A stretch of 64,000 bases of DNA from Romanomermis culicivorax (Eukaryota; Nematoda; Enoplea; Mermithida; Mermithidae): assembly GCA_963922205.1 (NCBI GenBank), contig CAWUHX010000166.1, positions 682,001 to 746,000 on the forward strand, given 5' to 3'. The notes under the pieces are model-generated. The model did no database searches. It was not told the origin of the DNA and was given only the letters and a program-made list of their open reading frames with translations. The position numbers were made by a program, and so were the translations under genes. This document shows, in pieces, positions 1-11,973 of this stretch (position 1 is the stretch's first letter; the number at the start of each line of letters is the position of its first letter).

Positions 1-519
1 TTAACATTTTTTTGCTATCTTTGAGAATTTCGCGGAATTTGTGTCCGAAATGCAAGAAAACTCTCTATATCATTTTTCTAGATTTTCTAGCCTTCCATTT
101 AGTACTATCCGTGACCGGCAATATTCGTTTTTGACGAAGTTATCGAGGTTTGAAAGTATCCTACTTTATTTACATGCAAAACATAGCACTTCTGATCGAA
201 TGACGTCTGAAATTGGTGTACTGTACTCCATAATTTCCTTCCTCAAAGTTGCGTTTGAAAAAACGCCGAATTTCGCTTGTCTTTGGTTGCTGCGTCGAGA
301 AATTCCTCTAAAACAGTGAATATTTGGTACTCTTTCGCTCTTCATTCTCTGCTATGTCTAATTCTGTATGTTTCATTTTATGAGCTTTCGTAGTCGCTGA
401 GAAGTTGAGGTTAGAATAATCGGCGCGCTGCCTTTATCCGCTAAACGCACGTGTTCCACCAATAGATCAACACGCGCAATTCCGGTTGGACTGCCGTGTA
501 TGCAATGACCAATTGAAAT
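1..519. other. Intergenic or upstream sequence, nothing recognised
   Basis: AT-rich sequence before the first supported exon. Short open frames occur on both strands, but none shows a recognisable domain or splice context. It may hold 5' exons or the promoter of the NF-YA gene that follows; I cannot place either. Confidence 0.3.
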
Positions 520-756
520 TTGGAAATGGATCAAAGCTCGACGTATGGTGATCTCAGTATAATTTTCATTAGGCCGTGGAAGTTTGTATTCAAATCTATC
601 GAAGAACTTTTTTTTAAAGATGTGATACAATTGCCGCCGAATGCGAATTTGAATCAGTTAATTCAACAGGCGTCTGCATTTTCGGCACAGCAACACAGTT
701 TACCTCAACATGGTGCAGTTGCGGTTGGGCAACAGCAGCAGCCATCAGTTATCATG
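520..756 (+). CDS. NFYA: NF-YA gene, N-terminal Gln-rich exon (start uncertain)
   Basis: Open frame ending in a clean GTAAGA donor at 757. The translation is rich in Gln, Ala and Pro (for example VAVGQQQQPSVIM), as expected for the N-terminal transactivation region of NF-Y subunit A. It leaves the frame in phase 0, which matches the acceptor at 11097 that opens the next NF-YA exon. The ATG at 520 is only the first in-frame Met. The true exon may begin later, for instance after the AG near 619, since residues before VIQLPP look unlike NF-YA. Assignment rests on the matching phase, composition and strand, not on a conserved motif in this exon itself. Confidence 0.5.
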
Positions 757-796
757 GTAAGAGCCATACCTGTAATTTGTCGTATGTCCAAATTCA

Positions 797-990
797 CGTG
801 GCCGGCGCGTCAGAAAAATAACGCTCGGTGTGGGGCTCGACGAACCCTCGACCTTCTGCATACAAGGCAGACGCGCTACCAACTGCGCTAATCGAGCCAC
901 GTGGATGGTTCGGAAATTGTGGTTGTAGTGGTGGTGGTGAGTGCGGGGCATGCCGCGTAATGAATAGCCAGACGCACCACTACAACAAAT
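797..990 (-). repeat. tRNA-derived SINE-like repeat, copy 1
   Basis: Shares about 190 bp with 16952-17130, including the tRNA-like part and a following GTTGTAGTGGTGGTGGTGAG segment. Both copies are flanked by CACGTGG. A tRNA head plus an unrelated shared tail is the structure of a SINE. Confidence 0.6.
822..897 (-). tRNA. tRNA-Thr(TGT)-like sequence inside the repeat, probably not functional
   Basis: On the minus strand the sequence folds as a cloverleaf: 7-bp acceptor with one mismatch, T8-A9, GCGC D-stem with AGTTGGTA loop, anticodon arm TCTGC-CTTGTAT-GCAGA (anticodon TGT), and T-arm. The T loop carries three extra bases and the T stem has a mismatch. With a second, more degraded copy at 16977, this is better read as a SINE head or tRNA pseudogene than a working tRNA. 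Confidence 0.55.
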
Positions 991-1700
991 TGGGGGGAAC
1001 CCCCACCCCGCAACTTGGTCAACTCTATACTCACCCCCCCCCCAAAGTAGGAAAAATTGGAAAAAATTAGGGAAAAAGTGGCATTTTGTGCCTTTTTTGG
1101 GAAAATTTTCCGAATTTTTTCGACTTTTTGGGGTCTTTTCGACCATACATGTAATTGGGGTAGAAGTGCTATGGGAATCCCCCACCCAGAAATCGTCGAC
1201 CATATGGCTAGCCATTGGGCGACCGCACCCCCCCAGGATTTTCCAATCCTATGGCTAGCCATATGGTAGCCCTAGGGACCCTCATACTTTTGGTCGGAAA
1301 AATACCGAAAAATTTCAATTTTTTGATGTAAAATATCAATGTTTGAACATAAAATCGTCAACAACGTCAATTTTTTTCGGCGCTTCGCGCCATAAGTACA
1401 TTTTTTAGAAAAAATTACTATTTTTTTAACCATATTTCAGACTTTTTTCGTGAAAAAATCAATTTTTTTTTTATTCAGAGACCCCTCCCAACAAAAATAT
1501 TGGAATTACTGACCCACGACCCAAAAAAAGTGGCCTGACGCCCCCAGACCTCGGGGCTCCGTTCCCCCAACCCCTCCAGACTTGGAAAAATTAGAAAAAG
1601 TTGGCATTTGGGAAAAATTTTCGACATTTTTGACCCTCCAAAGGTTTACCCCCCCCCCCCCCCCAACTGGTCGGACCTCTTACAAGGTATGTGTAAGAGA
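991..1700. repeat. Composite of MITE copies
   Basis: Contains an approximately 425-bp copy (about 1142-1567) of the MITE family that is best delimited at 9985-10376, in reverse order. It is flanked by fragments sharing the ACTTGGAAAAATTGGAAA phrase with 6540-6660. C-rich runs mark family ends. Confidence 0.6.
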
Positions 1701-1975
1701 GAATACCCATAGGCGTAGCCATGACTTCCGCCAGGAGTAATTCACGATTGTAAATCTTCAACGTTCGCAGTGTTTTTTTTCCAAAAACTTTTTGCCCCAC
1801 TTGATTAAAAACCCCAAAAATGTATCCTCATGATGAGGAAAAATCAATTTTTCTAGTTTCTTTGCTTAAAAATCGTTTAAAATCATTTTTGATGTTTTTT
1901 GAACGTTTCTCATTGTCTTGAATCTTATTCTACCGAAAAACCGATAGTTTTTTGCAAAAAGTTTCGAGCTATGAC

Positions 1976-3283
1976 CAGGGTTGGGAAAAACCCATTTTCA
2001 AAATTTCGAATTTGGGTTTTCTCTAGGTTTTTCTGGGTTTAATCAGGGTTTTTTTAATTTCACAATTGTGGATCCGAATTAAGTATGAAAGAAAAGCAAA
2101 TGCAACATCTCTAAAGTTTTATTCTTCGTATTGCAAAACATTTTCATGTCATTTTTCCTGATTTTAAGCAAAAATGCAGATTCCTTATCGTAACAAATAA
2201 AATAGTTTACTAATGCACCATCAAGAAAATTTTTGGCATTGAATTTTATGAAGACTAGCTTTTCGACAGACGAAGATGACAATGGATTATGCAACTTGGT
2301 GTGAACAAAGCCAAATGTTGAAAAATTACGCTCTGATGATGCAGTGGACACCGAAATGGAAAACACGTGATTATAACATGACAAAAAAATTTCGCTTGCT
2401 CGCCATTAGTAGTCTTAAAAACGTACTCTCAAGGCAATTTTTTGGAACGAGAGCCACGTTTAGCCTTCCGTCAACCAATATTGCATAGCAGATTTTTGGT
2501 CGCTTCCCAGCATTTTGTAACAAAACGTATTTTTTCATCATCTTCACTTGCCGAGATCATTTATTCATTGAGTTACTTGCAAATTGTGTTTTTGCAGGCT
2601 GAAAAAAGTTTGATGTTTCTTTCTCCAAAAGTCATACTGCTTACAGCTATTCAACCAGAATACTTGGTTGGTGGTCCATTTTCAACCCATTTTTGAACCC
2701 CGAAAAGCCGTCAGCTGCCTCTTTCTCCAGTGGGTCTGCTGTCTCCCTCAAAATTTTAGGGCTGCTCAAGTCAGCTCACGGAATGCTGATGGCTGTGAGC
2801 AGTAGGTATAACAAAAACTTTAGCAGTTACAAGTAATGCTGTGTATTGCTCACTAACAGTGCTCATAAGTGCTCACGACTCATGAGCAGTAAAATCTGCC
2901 TAATATTCAGATAAACTACCGAATCAAATCAACTTCAGCCAAAAGACAATTCAAACATAAGTTAAATTTATTGAATATGAATCTTCAGCTTTTCGATTAA
3001 AATAAGTCAACTCAAGAGAACAATCATAGGAACCGGATCGGATAAAGCTAAGAAGTCTTCTGAATTGAAAATTCACGATAGCATTCGATTTGTTTGTTGT
3101 GTGATCTCATCTCAACTCTGTTGTCATGTCAGTGTCAGAAAAGACTGCATTGCAGTTACTTAAGTTGGGTCAACTCTCAATTTGATTGTTAAATCAGGAA
3201 GAAACTTTATTCCTGAGAACAAAATGGAAAAAAAATGAATTTTTTCTCAAAAAACCCAAAAAACCCAATGCCCGCCAACCCTT
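1976..3283. mobile_element. hAT-type DNA transposon remnant
   Basis: Terminal inverted repeats begin CAGGGTTGGG at the left and end CCAACCCTT at the right. They are flanked by near-identical 8-bp duplications (GCTATGAC at 1968-1975, GCTATGGC at 3284-3291). An internal minus-strand frame encodes the hAT C-terminal dimerisation region. The 1.3 kb length means most of the transposase is missing. Confidence 0.8.
2079..2384 (-). pseudogene. hAT transposase C-terminal (dimerisation) fragment
   Basis: The frame contains TASSERNFSTFGFVHTKL followed by SSVEKLVFIKFN. These are the hallmark SER-x-FS-x-G and LsxxxVEKLvfik motifs at the C-terminus of hAT transposases, which mediate dimerisation. The catalytic RNase-H-fold core and BED finger are absent nearby, so this is a fragment inside the element at 1976-3283. 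A shorter related segment occurs at about 5475-5770. Confidence 0.75.
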
Positions 3284-4962
3284 GCTATGGCCTGCTTATA
3301 AATAAATATGTAAATGAGTTTACAAGAGCCAAGGAAGAGAATAATTAATTTGTTTTTTTCGCAGATTGTACATTTGACTTCATTATTTTATAACTTTTCC
3401 AGCCATGTGAATTCAGATTGCCAATGGATTCGAAACGACCGTTTTTTGTGCTGCGGAAACTCAGGGGATTTTTTAGCACCTGGGAAACTCAGGGGATTTC
3501 TTTCCTGGGCCGCATGTTCATACAAAAAACCCAGCGCTTGGTGTTTGACTACATAAGGTCGGAGGGTGGTTTGTTAATAGTTATTTTTGATTTTTTCATT
3601 TAAGTTTTATATCTTTGCTGCTTATAAATTGTTGAACAGCAGTTTAAAAAACTTGATTAAAACGTTAATAATGATTAACGATCGGTAATAAAAAAGATCG
3701 GTAATCGGCAGTTTCAGCAGAATGTGCTGAAAAATGAATTTTCCGACATTTTAGAGGCCTCGAAATCAAAACGTTTCGGCGCCAGGCACCGAACAAGTTA
3801 CTCTGGCCAGATTTTTGATTTCTCACCCAAAACTCAAGAAATTCAATTTAAAATTCAGGAACTGACACGAAGTGAATGAAATACAAGGAAAGGAACTTTT
3901 GATCATTTTTCTGATGAAATTAAGCAAATTTATGAATTTTAGAGTGAGCAATTAAAACTTCATCTGTGCTACCAAACTTTTCCCAAAGTTACAGATCAAC
4001 CTGGCTTGTGCGAAAAAATCCTGATAATTGATTCGAATAATGACTGATCTAATTTGTGAGTCTTATTATTCTGTGTGTGATTAAGAATGTATTCAAAATG
4101 ATTGATCTGCTTTGCGGGCTTTTCCTGTGATTTTGGAGAGTGTTTTTGACTAAATTTTTTGCAAAAAACTGTTTTTTTACTACCACATTTATTTACAAAC
4201 TTCTTAGTTTTGGCTTGTTGAAGTTCCTATTGGCCCGTAAAATTTTGACCTTAGGAGACAAATAGCCTGTCGAGAAAAAACCAAAAAACCCTGCAATACA
4301 CACTCTAAAAGTATATATATAGTGTAGACAACGAAAATTGTGTCCCAATTGTGTATGTCAAAAACAGTGTTTTTTTTGCACTGTGCAAAACTTTTTTTCA
4401 GATTTTTTGCACCGTGCAAAAAACTTTTATTAAATGTGAAAAAAATTTGGTGTTTTCATATAGAAAAGATGCATTTTGGTGCATTTTAGTATAGTACGTA
4501 CAAAAATTTTTTGGCGTGCAAAACTTTTTTGGTGATTTTTTTGCACCGTGCAAAACAGCTCGTGCAAAAAAAACACTGGTCAAAAACCTTGGAAATTATT
4601 CATGAATACCTGGGAAACCTGGGAAATGTAGGGGATTTTTTTGGCCAGTAGTGTAAGAACCCTGTCTACATCAACAAGTGTTCCGGCAAATTCATTGTCA
4701 TCATGAATTTCGGGTTCGGGTTGAGCAAATGTTTCAGGTATTAGTATAGCATGTCTCCACATGGGTCAAAAATCGATCGAAAAAATTCTGAGCTTAAATT
4801 AGAATAGTTTTTTTGATGAATCGACGTCTCTGATTACGAATATGATATCAGAAATGTTATAGGAGCAAGTCTTTACGTGTTTTTCCAATCAAAATAACTT
4901 CAAATTTCTATCAAAATTTATTCTTACACTGTTTAGTCACATTTTTGTCAGACTAAGGAGAA

Positions 4963-5010
4963 CCATACATGTAATTGGGGGGGGGAAGTGCTATGGGACT
5001 GGAGAACTGA
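4963..5010. repeat. MITE end fragment
   Basis: CCATACATGTAATTGGGG followed by a G run and GTGCTATGGGA, the same terminus as the MITE copies at 1142, 10376 and 16698. A further terminus of this family lies at about 7530-7600. Confidence 0.5.
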
Positions 5011-5133
5011 CGAGCCATTTCCGCACACATATCATTGAATGGCGTATGAGTGTGAATATTCTTCCACCAGTACTCTGCAAGGTGGTCCGGCAAAAGGTTT
5101 GGCGACGTGCCGCGCATCGATCGAACTAACTTT

Positions 5134-5190
5134 GCCTTAGGCTTAGGCTTAACCTTATAGACTCAGGCGTACGCTTAGTCTTGGGCTTAA
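5134..5190 (+). repeat. Interstitial telomere-like array, TTAGGC orientation
   Basis: Reads CCTTAGGCTTAGGCTTAACC and degenerates into related hexamers. TTAGGC is the nematode telomere repeat. The array is short and imperfect. Confidence 0.5.
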
Positions 5191-5474
5191 ACAAAAAAAA
5201 ATTTTAATCGATCGGCTGACAACAATCCGACATAGAAGTATGAACCTGACCATCAACAAATCTTTCTACCAAAAGTGAAGCCTAAGTACAAAAAAATTTT
5301 CCTCAATTTCAAAAAATCCCTCAAAAAAGGTCGATTGAGGAAAAAACTGTGAACGTTCGTAACAATGATTTTTTTCAAATCGTGCTTTTTGGGGGGAAAA
5401 ATTCGGGCTCTTTCCCCATTTGTGGGGGAAAATTTTGGGGATCGAGTACAGAAACGATACATTTTGGTGCATTT

Positions 5475-5770
5475 TAGACAGGGTTGAGAAAAACCCCGTT
5501 TTCAAAATTTCGAATTTGGGGTTTTCTTGGTTTTATCGGGGTTTTTTCAAATTTCACAATGGTGTATCTGATCCAAGTAAAAATAAAGCAAATACAACAT
5601 CACTATTGTTTTATTCTTCATAAAGCGGAACATTTCCAGATCATTTTACCTTATTTTAAAACTAAAATATACAAATTACTTGTCGTAACCGATAAAATCA
5701 TCCACCTTTACACCGTTGACAAAATTAATGGCATTGAATTTTTTGAAGACTAGTTTTTCGACCGATGCGT
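5475..5770. mobile_element. Truncated second copy of the 1976-3283 hAT element
   Basis: Begins CAGGGTTGAGAAAAACCCCG and follows the left end of the first hAT element through its transposase C-terminal part (the VEKLVF-encoding sequence is recognisable near 5745). It then stops without a right terminus. Confidence 0.65.
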
Positions 5771-8234
5771 ATGGTATAGTTGAGACACAATAAATCGATC
5801 ACAGTCACTAATCTTTCGTGAAATATTTGTGACTAAGCATCTCTATAATTTCCTTTTTGATCATTAGATTAATATTAATAAACATATATAGATTGAAAAC
5901 ACGACGATTACAAGGAAAACGGCCGAAAAACTATTTGCGAAATATACCTTGGTTGTTGTAGATTTTAAATCTAAGTCAGTCTCAAAATGATCTAAGCAAT
6001 AAAGTTTGATTTGTTACTTTTCGTATTTCAATAGTTAATTGATGTGTCCGTTATCACATTCTTGAAGATGGGTATTTGTTTTCAGTTGAACGACTATGTT
6101 ATACATCAGACCCGAACAGGCTTTTTTTCGTTTGAAAACCAGGAGCCAAATGGTTTCTAGGCCTAAATTTTTAAGAACCAAATTGAAATTTTGGGAGCCA
6201 AAATTTTTAATTGAAGAATATCGAAAAATAGGCTTGTAACACACTGTGGAAGCTACATAATGTATAATAAAATTTTTAATGCAAAAAACAAATTCTGTTT
6301 ATTTTGTTAAAATTTTTGGAAAATGAGGCAACAAATTTTAGGTCTGGTTCTCATGTAAAAAAAATCTTTGAGATAAAGAATGGGTGCTCAACAAACAGCC
6401 GTCAGTATTTAGTATCACAGTTATGCGTCCGCATTGATGACGACAAATCAGCAGATATGGCATTTTGTGGAGTATTTTACTATTGCATGTCCTGTGCCTC
6501 CTGTTCAACTGTTTTATGTGTGTAATACATATGTGGAAAAATGTTGGTTTCCACCATACCTGTAATTGGGGGGAGGTTGGGCGGGGGGACCCCACCCCCA
6601 ACTTGATCCAAACTCCCTCAAACTTGGAAAAATTGGAAACCCAAATTTTCCACATTTTTAAGAACGTTTTTAATGTGGCTACGGATGCTTTTTTATGTAG
6701 GTATTTTAGAAGTATACTCAGGCATTTTGATGTTTTTGGAGTCAGAAACCTGCAAAAATGACGAAAAAATTGAGAAAATTCTGGTTAGGTTATTCAAAAT
6801 GAGCTGATGAAGAATATATTCGTGTTCTGCAGGAGCAGAGAAAGCATGTTAACGATAGAGTTGTCATGAATTTATCTGCTATTAACATTTCTGTTGTTCC
6901 GATTAGAATTATTCAATTTTATTTAGTTCTTAGTTCAGCGCGGAGCCCCAGAAAATTTTTTGGATTTTCACTTTCTAAAACGCTGGAAAATAAATCTCTC
7001 CAACAGATATTCGTGAACAGAAGTTCTAAAATCACAGTCTAGAATGATGTTTTCAATTTCTATCTTCGATAAACGCAACAGTCCATGTTGCAACGTTCGA
7101 AAAATTCCAAGCATTGAGAGAATTGATGAAAAATCTCTATTTTCTGCGAAATACTAACTGTAAACGATAAAAAATGAAACGAGCTAAACGCGATTGATAA
7201 AAACTATTGAACATTAATTAATTAATGGAAGTAGATATGCTAAGGGCCGCGCCTGATAGAAAATAGTCTTTATTATATCTATGACCGGCGCGAAGCGTCA
7301 AAAAATTTTGAAATTTTAACATTCTCAAGTCCACCAAAACGCATTTTTTCGGCTTTGAATTCCCCAAAATTTTTTCCACAATGAGAACTATACCCAAAAT
7401 TAGTTTCCTCATTTCCAATTTTTCTCCTCAAAAGACCCTATATTTAATAATGATAATAATAATAACTTTATTAACGTCTAAATATGATGCGAAATACTTT
7501 AAATAAATTAAGCGAACGTATCAAATAAACCATACATGTAATGGGGCCCCAAGGTGTGTGGGGGTTGGGCGACTTTTTTGGGGCCGCGGGTCAGTAATTC
7601 ATACGCTAACGACGGCGATCGTTTGAAAACAATGACTATTATACTAATGACCGGCGCGAAGCGCAGTGAAATTTCGAGACTGACGTTCTTTAGTTCACCA
7701 AGGTTTTCAGTTTTAAATTACCAGAAATTTTTTCCACAATCAGAACCATGCTTGAAATTTTTTCCCCAGAGAACCCCCTTTGACGAGAAGGTATTGAGGG
7801 GAATCCTCTCCCTAAAGCTTCAGTCGTATAGACAGCCGTCGATGGGCCTGGCTCCTCCTAACTTGAATTGGGGACAGCTACCCCCGAAGTCGGTACAGGT
7901 TCTGGTGCCATACATATGTATAGTATGGGTCTCAAAATAAATAACCATCGAAAATGGAACCAAAAAAATCAGGTAATATCTCAGCTAAAACTAGGCTTTG
8001 ATGCGTGAAACTTTGCTTGCCTTTCCTAGTCTCTTAAACATGCTTATATGGAATATTTCATGTCATAAGGATTTTTTGCCACGATTTGATTTCATTTTGA
8101 AAAAGCGGCAAAAAAGTTGTGTTCTTTGGCCGATTTTTCTGGGTGTTGCCACTGACCAAACGAAATAGTTTGAAGTAAACCTCTTTCATAAAGTGTTCGG
8201 TCATCGAGCCGACTATGCGATTATGATATTCCTC

Positions 8235-9945
8235 TCATATTTTTCGACATCCAGATATCCGAGTTTTTGGAAGGATCGGATATCCGGATACCCGGATATA
8301 TTGTCATATATATGTGACAAAATAGACTTGCGTTCACTGTTTTCAAATTTTATGAAAACTTAGCTTTGAAAATATCTTTTTGATGTCATCACTGATGATG
8401 ATAGATATTTAAAATTATCTCATTTCGAATCGCCTTACTTTAACAATCAATTGAGAAGGAAATAAGGATAAAATCATCAGAAAAGTTAGAATCAAGAACT
8501 AAGCGTTGAATATCGATCATACATGCACATACCTGAAACCCTGGCTATCCCCCCCCCCCCGGTCCGAAAAAATCGACCCACACTTCCCCTGAACTTTTTT
8601 TTATTATTTTTGTGCGTATTTTGTATGAGAAACAGGCTTGCAGAACTTTTTTCTGTTTTTTTGCTCGCCTACCCCCCCTACCCCTTCGATAAAAAGTCTA
8701 AGGACCCTCCCCCTGGAAAATTCTTGCCGTGCATGTCTGATATCAATGGTTAGTGAACATCAATTGATTGTGACTGTGTTAAAGGCTGAGGAACGGTACT
8801 TGATTTCCTGATAGCCGTGCTTGAGCCAAATTCAAATTAATAATGATAACCAGCGTGCAGCGCTGTAAAATTTAAAGATTTTTAGTTTTTGAAATGCACC
8901 AGTAGACAGATTTCTGTTCTTGACGGCCGACTTTTTCCTCCACATTTGTAGAAAAAACTCAAAAAAGCTGAAAGTGTAAATAAGAAAAAATTGTGCCTGT
9001 GTGTGGTACGTCCAGTCGATTGTATCATAACTTGGTGCCCGTCCTAGCTTAGCGCCTTGTATTTTACCTTGATGCCCATGCAATGGTAGAAAAATCAATT
9101 TATAAATTTCAAAGTTCAAAGCAGCGCTTTTCCGCACACGAAAATTTTTTTCCGTTCGAAGTTGGAATCATTTGAAAAATGTGTAAAATGATTGTAAGTT
9201 GCCAAGAAAATTTCGAAAAGTATCTGTTTTTCTAGCTCAAAAACATGATTTTAGATTGTTTGAGCGAAATTAATGATTGCTACTGCCTGCCATTTCTGTG
9301 ACTAGAGCTGAAAATTTATAGGTTTCAATTGACTCAATGTCTACATTTTGATATTCTAGAACGTTGGAAAAATGAGTCTTTTCAACCCTTATCCATAGAA
9401 TAAAAGCTTCATATTTTCAGTCAAATATCGCGTATTCGTCGTTTCCCAATGACAAGATTTGTGTTTACAAAATTTAGAAAACTTCAAGCGAGAGAAAGAG
9501 TTCATAAAAATCGATAATAAATCTCATTTTCAACGAAATTTGAACCGAATACCGAAGATTACTGATTGATAAATAGGATGAGAGACTTCGAATCATGAAA
9601 ACTATTTCCGTTTAATTTTTCCGACGCAGCACACAATTTTGGAACACGGGAGCTACTAAAATGTTGGAAAATATATTCGATATATAATTTATAGTACTCA
9701 CAGCTTAGATTTTCCCTAGAAAAATGACGCTACTAAATGATGTGTGGAGAATTGTGGTAAAAATAAACGAATTCAACTCAAAAATTCCAATTCTCACGAC
9801 GGTGACGAGTTTTACTTATTCTAGCAGAGACATAGAAGACTCATGGAAACGATTAAGGATAGCTGAGAAATGAAACTAAACTTTTTGGCTGTGTTTCAAC
9901 TTAGTTGTTGTTGATATTATAAATTATTGTGATTGCCGGCGCGGA
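8235..9945 (+). repeat. Long dispersed repeat R1, copy a (left 1.7 kb)
   Basis: Matches 23105-24490 over most of its length: palindromic GATATCCGGATA-rich start, CAGCGTGCAGCGCTGTAAAA block, and an end at TATAAATTATTGTGAT. No coding domain is recognised; the related short minus-strand frames in both copies show no known motif. Confidence 0.7.
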
Positions 9946-9984
9946 GCAGCTGTGACGATCATTTCTTAAGTCAATATTCAAGCC

Positions 9985-10376
9985 CATAATGTAACGGAGC
10001 CCCGAGGTCTGGGGGAGGGTCGGACCACTTTTTCTGGGCCGGGGGTCAGTAATTCCTAAAATTTTGGGGGGAGGGGTCTCTGAAGGAAAAAAAATCGATT
10101 TTTTCACGAAAAAAGTCCGAAAAACGGTTCAAAAAATATAATTTTTGTCTATAAAGGATAAAAAATGTATTTATGGGGCGAAGCGCCGAAAAAATTGACG
10201 TTTTTGACCGTTTTTTTGTTCAAAAATTGACATTTTTCATCAAAAAATTGACATTTTCCAGTATTTTTCCGACCAAAAGTATGGGAGTCCCTAATGCTAC
10301 CAATGGCTAACCATATGGTCGACTATTTCTGGGGGGTTCCCATAGCACTTCCCCCCCCCCCCCAATTACATGTATG
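9985..10376. mobile_element. MITE with 8-bp target duplication
   Basis: 392-bp non-coding element with ends CATAATGTAACGG and (reverse complement) CATACATGTAATTGGG. It is flanked by TTCAAGCC and TTCAAGTC (7 of 8 identical), a duplication length typical of hAT elements. Same family as 1142-1567 and 16272-16698. It carries a central GGCGAAGCGCC hairpin. Confidence 0.65.
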
Positions 10377-11096
10377 TTCAAGTCAAATCAAGTGGTCAAG
10401 AACCAACATTAGTCAAAAAAAGTTAGGACAATAAAGAGATAGACTAATATTTGAAACGAATCGAAAATATTTTTGATGACAAAGAATGCAATGTAAAATA
10501 CAAAGGAAAGCAATTTGCGGTCCACTTTGATCAACCAGCAAAATTTTACATTGGTAGCTTTATAGACACGTTTTGCAAAGTAGAGGTCAACGAAGTTTCG
10601 TTCATGGACTTAAAGGGTGATGATCGATATTTTTGAGGCCGAGTAGAAAATTGTAATTTGTGTCCGCAAATATATTTTTTCAACCCAATTAGTTGTAACC
10701 AATCAAGAGTACAGATTATTTCATGGTCGAAAGCGAATGTAAGCGGCTGGAATGGATTTTGTTTAAGGATTGACGCCTAACGTGAACATTTTGATATTGA
10801 TTTTGAAATGAATTTTGAAAAATCGTCCAGTTCTTTCATATCAATGAATCAAAAGTTAAAGCATATGTCTAATGCTACAGATGAATGGTAAAAGCATCTG
10901 ATGATTCCAAATCTATTTAGAGCTCTCTAAAATGATATCTAAACAAAAATATAAGTGGTTTTTTGGGATCCTGTTTTTTTTAGTTCCAAGCCAAAATCGT
11001 TAGGTTTTTTATTGCTGACTTTTTTGAAATTGAAAAAGTGTACGTTATACCAAAAATTTGTTTTATAGACGCATGACTATATATTTCCTTTTTCAG

Positions 11097-11336
11097 CTAC
11101 AGCTGGTTACTCCGGGGCCTGCTTGTAGTTCCAGTCAAATCGTTAATCCCCACGTCAATGGATTTGCTTCGTGTGCGCCACCAACTGCACCACCTGTGCC
11201 GCAACCTGTCGCTCCCGGTTTGCATACTGAAGATGAGCCATTGTACGTTAATGCCAAACAATATTACCGAATTTTGAAACGGCGAGCCGATCGAGCTAAG
11301 CTAGAGCGAGAAGGCCGGATACCGAAAGAAAGGCGG
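11097..11336 (+). CDS. NFYA: NF-YA exon: NF-YB/YC-interaction helix
   Basis: NF-YA is the sequence-specific subunit of the trimeric nuclear CCAAT-binding factor. This 80-codon exon carries EPLYVNAKQYYRILKRR followed by RADRAKLEREGRIPKERR, the near-invariant first helix and linker of the CBFB/NFYA domain that binds the NF-YB/NF-YC dimer. It is preceded by a Pro/Ala-rich linker. The acceptor is TTTTTCAG and the donor GTAAAT follows the Arg-Arg pair, phase 0 at both ends. The splice falls exactly between helix A1 and the DNA-contacting A2 segment in the next exon. Confidence 0.95.
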
Positions 11337-11673
11337 GTAAATGTATTTATAACTACATCTGGTTTGAATCATTTGCTCCTGCGATTTTCTCATCGTTTTT
11401 CGCTATAATTTCCTTTTGCTATATTTTTTGGCATCTATTAATATTATAATGAACAAGCTAATTTGAGAATTTGTAAAATTCTTCATCGCTACCGTCGAAA
11501 ATGCTCAATTTTTTGCGAAATAGTTAATTGTAGCATTATTCGTCGATCATGTCCTTCTCAAAATACTCTGTTTTTGTTGTCAATAGAAATTCTATAAAGC
11601 TGAATCTGAATTCGAATATTTGAAAAATGTAGTACTTACGCATGATGAACATAAACTACGACTTTTTTCGCAG

Positions 11674-11973
11674 AAATACATGCACGAGTCGAGACACCTG
11701 CATGCGTTGAGCCGCACTCGTGGCGATGGCGGTAGGTTCGGTTCAAAGAATAAAAAGCAGTCGGTCAAAGCCTCAATGTCGTCCGAAAAAGAGTGCGAGA
11801 ACAGTGGAATCCATATCGAGCATGATGATTCGTATGTAACAGCCGGTCCAAGTTTTTGCGCCGATCTTACTGCGAGACGCAATACGCCTACACGAAATAT
11901 CGGAATAGGTGAATTTCATTCACATCACTTGTACTTTTCTAGAGTTTTGATGAATACCGTGGAGCACGCCTAA
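11674..11973 (+). CDS. NFYA: NF-YA exon: DNA-binding A2 segment and C-terminus
   Basis: Opens after a TTTTTTCGCAG acceptor with KYMHESRHLHALSRTRGDGG then RFGSK, the CCAAT-contacting A2 region of NF-YA, joined in phase 0 to the previous exon. The family consensus here is KYLHESRHRHAMARKRGEGG, so Arg-to-Leu, Ala-to-Ser and Lys-to-Thr changes are visible. The remainder is a Ser/Asn-rich tail typical of the variable C-terminus. Reading through gives a stop at 11971-11973. A GTGAAT donor at 11909 could instead lead to a further short exon I have not found. Transcription-factor identity is secure; the exact 3' end is not. Confidence 0.9.
   Translation, partial: KYMHESRHLHALSRTRGDGGRFGSKNKKQSVKASMSSEKECENSGIHIEHDDSYVTAGPSFCADLTARRNTPTRNIGIGEFHSHHLYFSRVLMNTVEHA

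Larger units (their letters stand above)
757..11096 (+). other. 10.3 kb intron of NF-YA, filled with repeats
   Basis: Bounded by GTAAGA at 757 and TTTTTCAG ending at 11096. It holds the SINE-like repeat at 797-990, MITE copies, a hAT element at 1976-3283, a truncated second hAT copy near 5475, a telomere-like array and one copy of the long repeat R1. Stretches 3290-4960, 5775-7520, 7600-8230 and 10390-11050 contain only short open frames and fragments of the same repeats; I see no gene in them. The open frame at 10451-10636 is unrecognised. Confidence 0.6.

Noticed and set aside
745-1262. Minus-strand open frames with His/Thr runs across 745-1262
   Set aside because: They translate the tRNA-like repeat and MITE DNA (an AQLVARLP-like stretch is a typical translated tRNA), and similar frames recur at 16895-17098.
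10451-10636. 61-codon frame MKRIENIFDDKECNVKYKGK...
   Set aside because: No recognised domain, no splice context, inside the NF-YA intron next to a MITE; too little to call a gene.
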